Assembly (NCBI RefSeq): GCF_000518265.1
Contig: NZ_JADG01000011.1
Coordinates: 372,001 to 436,000 of the forward strand
Direction: 5' to 3'
DNA: 64,000 bases
Source: Actinomadura oligospora ATCC 43269
Lineage (GTDB): Bacteria; Actinomycetota; Actinomycetes; Streptosporangiales; Streptosporangiaceae
The notes under the pieces were generated by a model. That model ran no database searches, had not been told where the DNA came from, and saw only the letters and a list, made by a program, of their open reading frames with translations. Position 1 is the first letter of the stretch; the number at the start of each line of letters is the position of its first letter. This document shows, piece by piece, positions 36,361 to 44,026 of the stretch. Both the position numbers and the translations under genes were made by a program.

Positions 36361-37781
36361 GCGGGAAGGGCGCTAACGGCCAGGGCACGAGCAAGCAGGG
36401 CACGAGCGCGCGCGTGGACTTCCCGGACGGGTTCCGGTGGGGGGCGGCGACGGCCGCCTACCAGGTGGAGGGGGCCACCGACGCCGACGGCAGGGTGCCG
36501 TCGATCTGGGACACCTTCGTGCGGCGGCCCGGCGCGGTGCTGGGCGGCGACACCGGGGACGTGGCGGTCGACCAGTACCACCGGTTCCGCGAGGACGTGG
36601 CGATCATGCGCAACCTCGGGCTCACCGCGTACCGGTTCTCGGTGGCGTGGCCCCGCGCGGAGGCGCCCGGCGGCCGGGGCCTCGGGTTCTACGAGCGGCT
36701 CGTGGACGCGCTGCTGGACGCGGGGATCGAGCCCTGGCCGACCCTGTACCACTGGGACCTGCCGCAGTCGTTGGAGGACGCGGGCGGCTGGCCCGTTCGC
36801 GACACCGCGCACCGGTTCGCCGACTACGCGGCCCGGGTGCACCTCGTCCTCGGCGACCGGGTGAGGAACTGGCTGACGGTGAACGAGCCGTGGTGCGCGG
36901 CCTTCCTGGGGTACGCGTCCGGCGACCACGCTCCCGGACGGCGCGAACCGGGGGCCGCGCTGTCCGCCGCGCACCACCTGATGCTCGGGCACGGCCTGGC
37001 CGTCCAGGCGATGCGCGCGGAGCGGCCGGACAACAGGTTCGGCGCGGCCGTGAACCTGTACGCGATCTCGCCCGCGTCGGACGCGGAGGCCGACGTGGAC
37101 GCCGCGCGCCGCGTGGACGGCCTCCAGAACCGGTTCTTCCTGGATCCGCTGCTGCTCGGCCGCTACCCCGAGGACGTCCTGGCGGACGTGGAGCGGTTCG
37201 GGTTCGCGCCGCCGGACGCCGACCTCGCGGTCATCAACCAGCCGATCGACCACCTCGGCGTCAACTACTACTCGCGGCACACCGTCAGCGGCGATCCGGA
37301 CTCGGCCCCGCAGGCGGCGGCGTCCCCGTTCGCCGAGCATTCGCCGTGGGTGGGCAGCGGGCACGTGCGGTTCCCGTCCACCGGACGGCCGGTGACCGGG
37401 ATGGGCTGGGAGATCGACCCGTCCGGGCTGACGGACGTGCTGGTCAGGCTGCACGAGGAGTACCCGGCGGTGGACCTGTGCGTCACCGAGAACGGGGCGG
37501 GCTACCAGGAGGAGCCGTCCAACGGAACGGTCCACGACGCCGAGCGCATCGCGTACCTGGACGGCCATCTCCGCGCCTGCCATGACGCGATCTCCGCGGG
37601 TGTCCCGCTTCGCGGCTACTTCACGTGGTCGCTGCTGGATAATTTCGAGTGGGCGTGGGGGTACTCACGGCGCTTCGGGCTGGTCCACGTCGACTACGCC
37701 ACCTTGCGCCGCGCGCCCAAGGACAGCGCGCGCTGGTACGCGGAGGTGATCCGCCGGGGCGGGCTCGGGGACCGCGGGTAA
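36357..37781 (+). CDS. bglC: GH1 beta-glucosidase
   Basis: 474-residue cytoplasmic retaining beta-glucosidase. Acid/base Glu177 lies in LTVNEPWCAAF, nucleophile Glu378 in VTENGAGYQEE, and the N-terminal FPDGFRWGAATAAYQVEGA is characteristic of GH1. A short Gly/Ser/Thr-rich leader precedes the catalytic barrel. ATG overlaps the cebG stop (ATGA). Cleaves imported cellobiose to glucose, in line with BglC of Streptomyces ceb operons. Confidence 0.96.
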   Translation: MSGKGANGQGTSKQGTSARVDFPDGFRWGAATAAYQVEGATDADGRVPSIWDTFVRRPGAVLGGDTGDVAVDQYHRFREDVAIMRNLGLTAYRFSVAWPRAEAPGGRGLGFYERLVDALLDAGIEPWPTLYHWDLPQSLEDAGGWPVRDTAHRFADYAARVHLVLGDRVRNWLTVNEPWCAAFLGYASGDHAPGRREPGAALSAAHHLMLGHGLAVQAMRAERPDNRFGAAVNLYAISPASDAEADVDAARRVDGLQNRFFLDPLLLGRYPEDVLADVERFGFAPPDADLAVINQPIDHLGVNYYSRHTVSGDPDSAPQAAASPFAEHSPWVGSGHVRFPSTGRPVTGMGWEIDPSGLTDVLVRLHEEYPAVDLCVTENGAGYQEEPSNGTVHDAERIAYLDGHLRACHDAISAGVPLRGYFTWSLLDNFEWAWGYSRRFGLVHVDYATLRRAPKDSARWYAEVIRRGGLGDRG

Positions 37782-37805
37782 CGGGGAAACGGGAGGGCGG
37801 GCGGG

Positions 37806-38816
37806 ATGGCCGGACGGGGAACACGTCCCACCCTGGAGGAGGTCGCCGCGCTGGCGGGCGTCGGCCGCGGCACCGTCTCCCGGGTGATCAACGGCTCGCC
37901 GCGGGTCAGCTCCCGCGCGCGGGACGCGGTGCTCGCGGCGATCGACGAGCTCGGGTACGTGCCGAACCGGGCCGCCCGCACGCTGGTCACCCGGCGCACC
38001 GAGACGGTCGCGCTGGTCGTCGCCGAGTCCGAGCTGCGGCTGTTCGACGAGCCGTTCTTCGCGGGCATGATCCGCGGCGTCAGCGCGGCGCTGAACGAGA
38101 CCGGCCTGCAGCTGCTGCTCGCCCTCGCCCGCTCCCCCGCCGAGTACGAGCGGCTGGAGCAGTACCTCACCGCCCAGCACGTGGACGGCGTGCTGCTCAC
38201 CTCGCTGCACGCCGAGGACCCGCTGCCCGGACGGCTGGAGGCGAGCGGCGTGCCGACCGTCCTCGGCGGCCGTCCGCCCGGCATCGAGCCGGTGTCGTAC
38301 GTGGACGTCGACAACCGCAGCGGCGCGCGGCAGGCCGTCGAGCACCTGGTCGACCGGGGCCGCCGCCGCATCGCCACCATCGCCGGGCCTCAGGACATGG
38401 GCGTCGGCATCGACCGGCTGACCGGCTACCGCGCCGCGCTCGCCGAGGCCGGGCTGCCCGAGCTGGTCGTGCACGGCGACTTCAGCGAGGCCAGCGGGAT
38501 CGCGGCGGCCGAGGAGCTGCTCGCGCGCGACCCGGGCCTGGACGCGATCTTCGCGGCGGACGACCCGATGGCGCTCGGCGCGATGCGGGTGCTGCGGCGG
38601 CACGGACGGGCCGTCCCGGCGGACGTGGCGGTCGTCGGCTTCGAGGACTCGCCGTCCGCGGCCCTCTCCGACCCGCCGCTCACCACCGTGCACCAGTCGG
38701 CCGAGGAGATGGGCCGCGAGATGACCCGGCTGCTCCTGGCCCGGATCAACGGCGAGCGGCTGGACGAGCCGGTCGTCATCCTCCCGCCCCACCTGGTCGT
38801 CCGCGCCTCCAGCTGA
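37806..38816 (+). CDS. cebR: LacI-family cellobiose regulator
   Basis: 336 residues. HTH PTLEEVAALAGVGRGTVSRVINGSPRVSSRARDAVLAAI, followed by a sugar-binding domain with DEPFFAGMIRGVSAALNETGLQLLL and FEDSPSAALSDPPLTTVHQS. It follows bglC by 24 bp, as in known ceb loci where cebR adjoins cebEFG-bglC (there often divergent; here in the same direction). Binds the box at 33124 by inference. Confidence 0.93.
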   Translation: MAGRGTRPTLEEVAALAGVGRGTVSRVINGSPRVSSRARDAVLAAIDELGYVPNRAARTLVTRRTETVALVVAESELRLFDEPFFAGMIRGVSAALNETGLQLLLALARSPAEYERLEQYLTAQHVDGVLLTSLHAEDPLPGRLEASGVPTVLGGRPPGIEPVSYVDVDNRSGARQAVEHLVDRGRRRIATIAGPQDMGVGIDRLTGYRAALAEAGLPELVVHGDFSEASGIAAAEELLARDPGLDAIFAADDPMALGAMRVLRRHGRAVPADVAVVGFEDSPSAALSDPPLTTVHQSAEEMGREMTRLLLARINGERLDEPVVILPPHLVVRASS

Positions 38817-38900
38817 CGCGTCCCCTCCCGACGCGTCCGCGCGGAGTGCCGCCCGCGTTCCGGCACCCCTCGCTCACCTGCGCATATGCGCGCCAGGGCC

Positions 38901-38959
38901 CCGATAAATCGGTCCCAACCTCTCAGACCCGCAGGTCCGTGAATTGCTCGACAATTCAC
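38901..38959 (+). promoter_or_regulatory. inverted repeats upstream of the lanthipeptide cluster
   Basis: In the 300-base spacer between cebR and the cluster, CCGAT-AA-ATCGG (38901-38912) and GTGAATTG-CTCGA-CAATTCAC (38939-38959) are both perfect inverted repeats in locally AT-richer DNA. Further down GATAAAACC (38981) and GTTAACC (39027) are promoter-like. No pathway-specific regulator gene is present, so these are the main regulatory candidates. No gene seen in 38817-39117. Confidence 0.6.
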
Positions 38960-39117
38960 AGGGCAAACGTCGTTGCGCGCGATAAAACCCTCGCCCACCC
39001 ACCCCTTCACCCGTGTCATTTGGCGTTGTTAACCTGGCGCACGGCCAGGGAGAACCGGGCTGGAAACCGCCGGAAAGACCGACGGAAATGGACACCGGCA
39101 GACCACGGGGAGACGCG

Positions 39118-39513
39118 ATGTGGAGCACCGGGCCGAAGCCGCCCAGCGACGTCACCAAGCACAAGAACATCTACACCGTCCGGCAGATCCAGCACCTGCT
39201 GGTGCTGTGCTCGCTGCTCAAGCAGGACGGGCCGCTGGCCAGGACGCTGGCCAACGCGCTGGCGCTCGACCCCCTCCCCATGGCCGTGCGCGCGGAACCG
39301 GTGCCGAGCGTGCACCCCCAGGCCACCAAGGACTGGCTGGAGTCCTTCTGGGAGCCGGCCGCCCTGACCCCCGACGAAGTGGAGGTGGCCGCCTGGCAGA
39401 ACAACATCACCGAGATGGTGACCGCCGTGGAGGAGATCCACGCGATCGAGAAGCTCATTGGAATTCGGCTGACCACCGAAATCATGACCCAGCCGGAAGA
39501 GAACTCGCAGTAA
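39118..39513 (+). CDS. CinOrf7/DurN-like protein, putative lysinoalanine-forming factor
   Basis: 131-residue helical protein (KHKNIYTVRQIQHLLVLCSLLKQD, then TPDEVEVAAWQNNITEMVTAVEEIHAIEKLIG). It sits directly before the precursor, the position of cinorf7/durN in the cinnamycin and duramycin clusters, and its length (DurN is about 119 residues) agrees. In those clusters this protein accelerates addition of Lys19 to dehydroalanine 6, giving lysinoalanine. Assignment rests on synteny and size. GGGGAG precedes ATG 39118; upstream ATGs in frame are possible. Confidence 0.7.
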   Translation: MWSTGPKPPSDVTKHKNIYTVRQIQHLLVLCSLLKQDGPLARTLANALALDPLPMAVRAEPVPSVHPQATKDWLESFWEPAALTPDEVEVAAWQNNITEMVTAVEEIHAIEKLIGIRLTTEIMTQPEENSQ

Positions 39514-39536
39514 TGCGAATCACCAAGGAGGAAGAA

Positions 39537-39776
39537 ATGACCGCTACCTCGATTCTTCGTCACGCCGCCGCCGACGCCGACTTCCGCAGCGAACTGCTCG
39601 AGCGCCCCACCGACTTCGGCGTGACCGCGGTCCCCGCGGGCGTCGAGCAGCCCGACGCCGAGCAGCTGGGCTACTGGACCGAGGGCGTCGCGGCCGTGGA
39701 CATCTACGCCTGCTCCTCGACCTGCAGCTTCGGTCCGTTCACGATCGTCTGCGACGGCACCACCAAGGGCCAGTAA
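39537..39776 (+). CDS. cinnamycin/duramycin-family lanthipeptide precursor with C-terminal Gly-Gln
   Basis: 79 residues: a leader of 58 (MTATSILRHAAADADFRSEL...) ending DIYA, the A-x-A cleavage type used for cinnamycin (AFA), then a core starting CSSTCSFGPF and finishing VCDGTTKGQ. The residues for the family's rings are all present: Cys1-Thr18, Thr4-Cys14, Cys5-Thr11, Ser6-Lys19, and Asp15 for hydroxylation. Differences from cinnamycin: SST at 2-4 for RQS, Ile12 for Phe, Thr17 for Asn, and GQ after Lys19. RBS AGGAGGAAGAA. Predicted to bind phosphatidylethanolamine. Confidence 0.95.
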   Translation: MTATSILRHAAADADFRSELLERPTDFGVTAVPAGVEQPDAEQLGYWTEGVAAVDIYACSSTCSFGPFTIVCDGTTKGQ

Positions 39777-39782
39777 GTGCCT

Positions 39783-39887
39783 GCCCGGCGCGTCCGAGGT
39801 GAGGCGCCGGGCCCTCTCCCCACGGCCCCCGGTCCGTCTGCGGGGTCGAGTGTGACGACGGTGGGCCGGCCGAGGCCGGCCCACCGT
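39783..39887 (+). terminator. two hairpins (attenuator-like) between precursor and lanM
   Basis: First stem GCCCGGCGC (39783-39791) with GCGCCGGGC (39804-39812). Second, much stronger, stem ACGGTGGGCCGGCC (39858-39871) with GGCCGGCCCACCGT (39874-39887), followed by CCCTCACCTTTTC. Such structures limit read-through into lanM so that precursor mRNA is in excess. Confidence 0.75.
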
Positions 39888-39931
39888 CCCTCACCTTTTC
39901 CCGCCCGTCCCCTTCCGAGGAGCACCCGTCC

Positions 39932-42900
39932 GTGATGCAGCACCGCCTCGACCTCGCAGCCCGCGCCGCCAACCTGGCCGAACGGCGGCGGGTGGTGGAC
40001 GCGCTCGGCCCGCCGCAGGACCCGCCCGCCCTCAGCGAGTTCGACACCTGGATGGCCGCACGGCAGGCAGGCAAGCTCGCCGAGCGCGGCGCCCAGTCGA
40101 AACGGCGTGACCTGCCCGGACGCGACGACCACGAACACGACGACCTGGTCGCTCTCCTGACGGCCTACCGGCAGAACGAGCTGCTCCTCGCCTCCGCCGA
40201 CTCGCCCGTCGGCCGGTTGCTGGAGGAGCTGGCCGCCGACTGGCTGCCCACCTACCGCGCCGCGCTCGACGGCCCGCGCGACGACGCCGCGTCCGGCCCG
40301 GACGCCTGGTGGCGCGCGCCCGAGGTGCTGTACGGCGGGCACGCGATCCTCTGCGCGCCCTTCCTCGCCGAGCTCGACCGCCGCCTCACCGCGATCCTCG
40401 CCGAGGACGACGGCGGGCCGGTGTTCGACCGGGGGTTCGTGACCGGGTTCCAGGAGCGGCTGCTCAGCCGGTTCGGCCTGGCCATGGCCTGGGCGGTCGA
40501 GACCGACGCGAAGGCGTACTGCGCGCAGCACGGCATCGACCCGGAGGCCGCGTCCGAGGCCGACTTCACCGCGCATCTGGACGGCACGTTCGGGGACGCC
40601 GAGGACCACCACCGCTTCTTCCTCGACTTCCCCGTCCTCGGGCGCTGGCTCGCGCACGTGACCGACCTGCTCACCGGGCACGGCCGCGACCTGGTCACGC
40701 GGCTGCGCGCCGACGCGGCGGACGTCGGCGCCGCCTTCTACGGCACGCCGGTCACGGCGGTGCGGGGCGCGACGCTCGGACACGGCGACGACCACGCCGG
40801 CGGACGCAGCGTGGTGATCCTCGCCGTCGAGACGGCGGACGGTCCCGAGAAGCTCGTCTACAAGCCGCGCAGCGTCCACGGCGAGGCCGCGCTCCAGGGC
40901 CTCCTGGACCGGATGCGCACCGACGGCGCGCTCGGTTTCGCCTCCCGGCCCGTCCTGCCGCGGGACGGCTACGGCTACGAGGCGTTCATCCCGTCCGGGC
41001 GCAACCACGTCGCGGACCGCGCCGCGGCGGCGGCCGTGCACGCCGAGCTCGGCGGCTACCTGGCGCTGTTCTACGTGCTCGGCGGCGGCGACCTGCACTT
41101 CGAGAACATCCTGGTCGCGGACGGGCACGCGTTCATCTGCGACGGCGAGACGATCCTCGGGGCCGTCCCCGGCGAGCGTCCGGACGGGGCGGGCACCGTG
41201 ATGGACTCGGTGTTCCGGACCGGCCTGATCGAGTGGCCGTCCGGACGCGCCGACGCCGAGGGCTCGATGCGGCTGTCGGGCTACGCGGGCGGCGGCGCGT
41301 ACGAGATGCCGACCAGCGTCCCGCAGCTGGACGACCGGGGCCCGTCGTTCGCCGCGTCCGTCCGGCACGTGTCGGGCGTGCTGGTCGATCCGGGCGCGAA
41401 CAACCGGGTGTTCGTCGACGGCGAGATCACCCACGCCGAGGACTTCGCCGAGGACGTCGGCGCCGGGTTCGACGCGGTCTACCAGTGGTTCGCCCGGGGC
41501 GGCGAGGACGCGGTCAAGATCGTGCGCGAGCTGTTCGGCGGGGCGCGCGTCCGGTTCGTCAACTGGAGCACGCAGATCTACGCCCAGCTGCTGCTGGCCT
41601 CCCGGCACCCGCGCTGCCTGATGGACCCGATCGAGGTCGACCTGCTGGTCGACACCGTCCGGCACTTCCCGCGCGTCTGGGACCACGACCTCGCCTGCCC
41701 GGACCGGGAGGCCGAGTCGATGTGGCGGATGGACATCCCGCTGTTCGACACGCCCGCGGACGCCGACCGGGTGACGCACGACCACGGCGAGGCCGTCCCG
41801 GTCCGGCTGGCGGCGGCGCCGCTGGACATCGCGGCCGAGCGGATCATGGCGCTGACCGAGGAGAACCGGCGCAGGCAGCGGCAGTACATCTCCGCCGGGC
41901 TCGCCGGCGGCGACGTGACCAGCGAGGACTTCGCCGCGACCTGCCTGGAGCAGGCCGAGGCCGTCGCGGAGCGGCTGTGCGCGGCGGCGCGGGTCACCGG
42001 CGCGCCCTGGACGTCCTACATCGTCACCAAGGACGGCCACGAGGAGGTGGACATCGAGGCCGACCTCTACAACGGGACGGCCGGCATCGCCCTGTTCCTC
42101 GCCCACCTCAACGACCTGAGGCCGCGCCCGGAGTTCGAGCGCACCGCCCGGCTGGCCCTCGCGCACGCGGTGGAGCACACCGACATGAGCCGCCTCGGCG
42201 CCTACCCGGGCATCGGCGGGCTGATCTACACGCTCCTCCACCTGCACCGGCTGTGGGACGAACGGGAGCTGCTCGACCAGGCCGTCGCCCTCGCCGACGG
42301 CCTCGCCCCGGCCATCGAGCAGGACGACCGCCTGGACGTCTACTTCGGCGTCGCGGGCCTGATCCCCGTCCTGATCCAGCTCGCCGAGACGACCGGCGGG
42401 CACGGCGCGGGCCTGGCGATCCGCTGCGCCGAGCACCTGCTGAAGACGGCGAACACCGACGGCGACGCGATGTCCTGGCCCGGCGACGACGGCGGCGCGG
42501 CGCTCGCCGACCTCACCGGCTTCGCGCACGGCGCGGGCGGCGTCGGCTGGGCGCTCGCCATGCTCGGCAAGCGCACCGGGCGGAACGCCTACGTCGACGC
42601 CGCGCGCCGGGCCTTCGCCTACGAGGACCGGCACTTCGACGAGCTCGTCCAGGACTGGTACGACCTGCGGTCCTCGCCGGGCGGCCCGATCTGGAACGAC
42701 CGGCACTTCGCCAACGCGTGGTGCAACGGCTCGGCCGGGATCGGCCTCGCCCGCCTCGCGACCTGGGACGTCCTCGGCCGCGAGGACGAGGACATGGTGC
42801 GCGGAGCCACCCGCGGGCTGACCGCGACCGTCCGCAACTTCCCCCGGCTGATGAACGACACGCTCTGCCACGGACGGTCCGGGAACGCCGAGCTGCTGCT

Positions 42901-43123
42901 CCGGCACGCGCTGCTCCGCGAGGAGCCCGCGTTCCGCGTGGAGGCCAACCTGCACGCCCAGAACCAGTGGCGGAACCTCGCCGAGGCCCGGACCGGACCC
43001 GAGTCGGGGTTCTTCCCCGGGCTGATGCTCGGCATGGCGGGCTTCGGCATGCACTTCCTGCGCCTGGCCCGTCCCGAGCGGATCCCGTCCGTCCTGCTGC
43101 TCGACCCGCCGACCCGACCCTGA
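39932..43123 (+). CDS. class II lanthipeptide synthetase (LanM)
   Basis: 1063-residue bifunctional enzyme. The N-terminal DUF4135 dehydratase domain (about 150-520; KLVYKPRSVHGEAALQGLLDR, GGGDLHFENILV) phosphorylates and eliminates Ser/Thr; the C-terminal LanC-like cyclase (about 690-1050) has zinc ligands Cys931 (NAWCNGSAG) and Cys979-His980 (TLCHGRSGN). It would install three (methyl)lanthionines in the precursor. GTG 39932 lies 9 bp from GAGGAG; ATG 39935 is the next codon. Confidence 0.96.
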   Translation: MMQHRLDLAARAANLAERRRVVDALGPPQDPPALSEFDTWMAARQAGKLAERGAQSKRRDLPGRDDHEHDDLVALLTAYRQNELLLASADSPVGRLLEELAADWLPTYRAALDGPRDDAASGPDAWWRAPEVLYGGHAILCAPFLAELDRRLTAILAEDDGGPVFDRGFVTGFQERLLSRFGLAMAWAVETDAKAYCAQHGIDPEAASEADFTAHLDGTFGDAEDHHRFFLDFPVLGRWLAHVTDLLTGHGRDLVTRLRADAADVGAAFYGTPVTAVRGATLGHGDDHAGGRSVVILAVETADGPEKLVYKPRSVHGEAALQGLLDRMRTDGALGFASRPVLPRDGYGYEAFIPSGRNHVADRAAAAAVHAELGGYLALFYVLGGGDLHFENILVADGHAFICDGETILGAVPGERPDGAGTVMDSVFRTGLIEWPSGRADAEGSMRLSGYAGGGAYEMPTSVPQLDDRGPSFAASVRHVSGVLVDPGANNRVFVDGEITHAEDFAEDVGAGFDAVYQWFARGGEDAVKIVRELFGGARVRFVNWSTQIYAQLLLASRHPRCLMDPIEVDLLVDTVRHFPRVWDHDLACPDREAESMWRMDIPLFDTPADADRVTHDHGEAVPVRLAAAPLDIAAERIMALTEENRRRQRQYISAGLAGGDVTSEDFAATCLEQAEAVAERLCAAARVTGAPWTSYIVTKDGHEEVDIEADLYNGTAGIALFLAHLNDLRPRPEFERTARLALAHAVEHTDMSRLGAYPGIGGLIYTLLHLHRLWDERELLDQAVALADGLAPAIEQDDRLDVYFGVAGLIPVLIQLAETTGGHGAGLAIRCAEHLLKTANTDGDAMSWPGDDGGAALADLTGFAHGAGGVGWALAMLGKRTGRNAYVDAARRAFAYEDRHFDELVQDWYDLRSSPGGPIWNDRHFANAWCNGSAGIGLARLATWDVLGREDEDMVRGATRGLTATVRNFPRLMNDTLCHGRSGNAELLLRHALLREEPAFRVEANLHAQNQWRNLAEARTGPESGFFPGLMLGMAGFGMHFLRLARPERIPSVLLLDPPTRP

Positions 43124-43138
43124 GGAGTGATGACGAGT

Positions 43139-44026
43139 ATGTCCGTGGACGCCTGCCAGGAGTTCATGACCGCCGCCGGCACCGACCCCGACCTCGCGCT
43201 GCGGATGCGGGCCATGACCGGGGTGCCCGAGCTGCTCCGGCTCGCCCGTGACCACGGGTACGAGTTCACCGTGCCCGACCTCGCCGCCGTCTCCATGGCC
43301 TCGGCCCGCGAGAGCGGCGAGCCGGGTCGGCCGCCCGCCGCCGCGGGACCCGCCGCCGAGACGTCCGTGCTGCACTCCGAGTACGCGCTGGGCGATCTGC
43401 CCGGTTTCGCCGAGGTGCTCGACCTGCTTCCGCTGGTCAAGATCCGTCCGCCGTCGGTGGACATGGACCGGTTCGCGGACGCCTTCGACCCGGCCGACCT
43501 GGCGTCCACCGGCTTCGCGCCGAGCGGCCCCGAGTACCGGCGGTGGCGGGCGGGCGTCAGGACGGCCCCCGGCGACCGCCGCGACTTCCACCTGGTCAAC
43601 CTGGACGACCATGTGACCCACCCCGGCTACGAGTCCTACCTGGACGCCAAGGTCCGGCTGGTCGGGGCGCTGGAGAAGGTGTTCGGGCCGGAGGTCCGGT
43701 TCTCCGGGAGCATGTGGTACCCGCCGTCGTCCTACCGGCTCTGGCACACCAACAAGGACCAGCCCGGCTGGCGGATGTACCTGATCGACTTCGACGACGA
43801 CTTCGACGACCCGTCCGACACCTCGTTCTTCCGGTACCAGACGCCGGGCACCGGCGAGCTGGTCACGCTGCGGGAGCGGCCCCGGATGGCGCGGTTCTTC
43901 AAGATCGAGCAGGAGCCGGAGCGGCTGTTCTGGCACTGCATCGTGAACCCGACCGAGCGGCACCGGTGGAGCTTCGGCTTCGTCGTCCCCGACCACTGGA
44001 AGGCCGCGCTGGAGGCCGCCGCGTGA
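43139..44026 (+). CDS. CinX-like Fe(II)/2-oxoglutarate aspartyl hydroxylase with Nif11-like N-terminus
   Basis: 295 residues. Residues about 4-55 (CQEFMTAAGTDPDLALRMRA, ELLRLARDHGYEFTVPDLAA) match the Nif11-like leader-domain pattern. The C-terminal half has an oxygenase fold: His203 with Asp207 (LWHTNKD), distal His266 (FWHCIVN) and Arg276 (RHRWSFGF) for 2-oxoglutarate. In cinnamycin CinX beta-hydroxylates Asp15, conserved in this precursor. ATG 43139 has GAGGAG upstream; ATG 43130 is too close. Position after lanM agrees with cinX. Confidence 0.88.
   Translation: MSVDACQEFMTAAGTDPDLALRMRAMTGVPELLRLARDHGYEFTVPDLAAVSMASARESGEPGRPPAAAGPAAETSVLHSEYALGDLPGFAEVLDLLPLVKIRPPSVDMDRFADAFDPADLASTGFAPSGPEYRRWRAGVRTAPGDRRDFHLVNLDDHVTHPGYESYLDAKVRLVGALEKVFGPEVRFSGSMWYPPSSYRLWHTNKDQPGWRMYLIDFDDDFDDPSDTSFFRYQTPGTGELVTLRERPRMARFFKIEQEPERLFWHCIVNPTERHRWSFGFVVPDHWKAALEAAA

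Noticed and set aside
38817..38860. ACGCGT pair after cebR as a terminator
   Set aside because: Two copies of a self-complementary hexamer give only a short stem; not enough to call.
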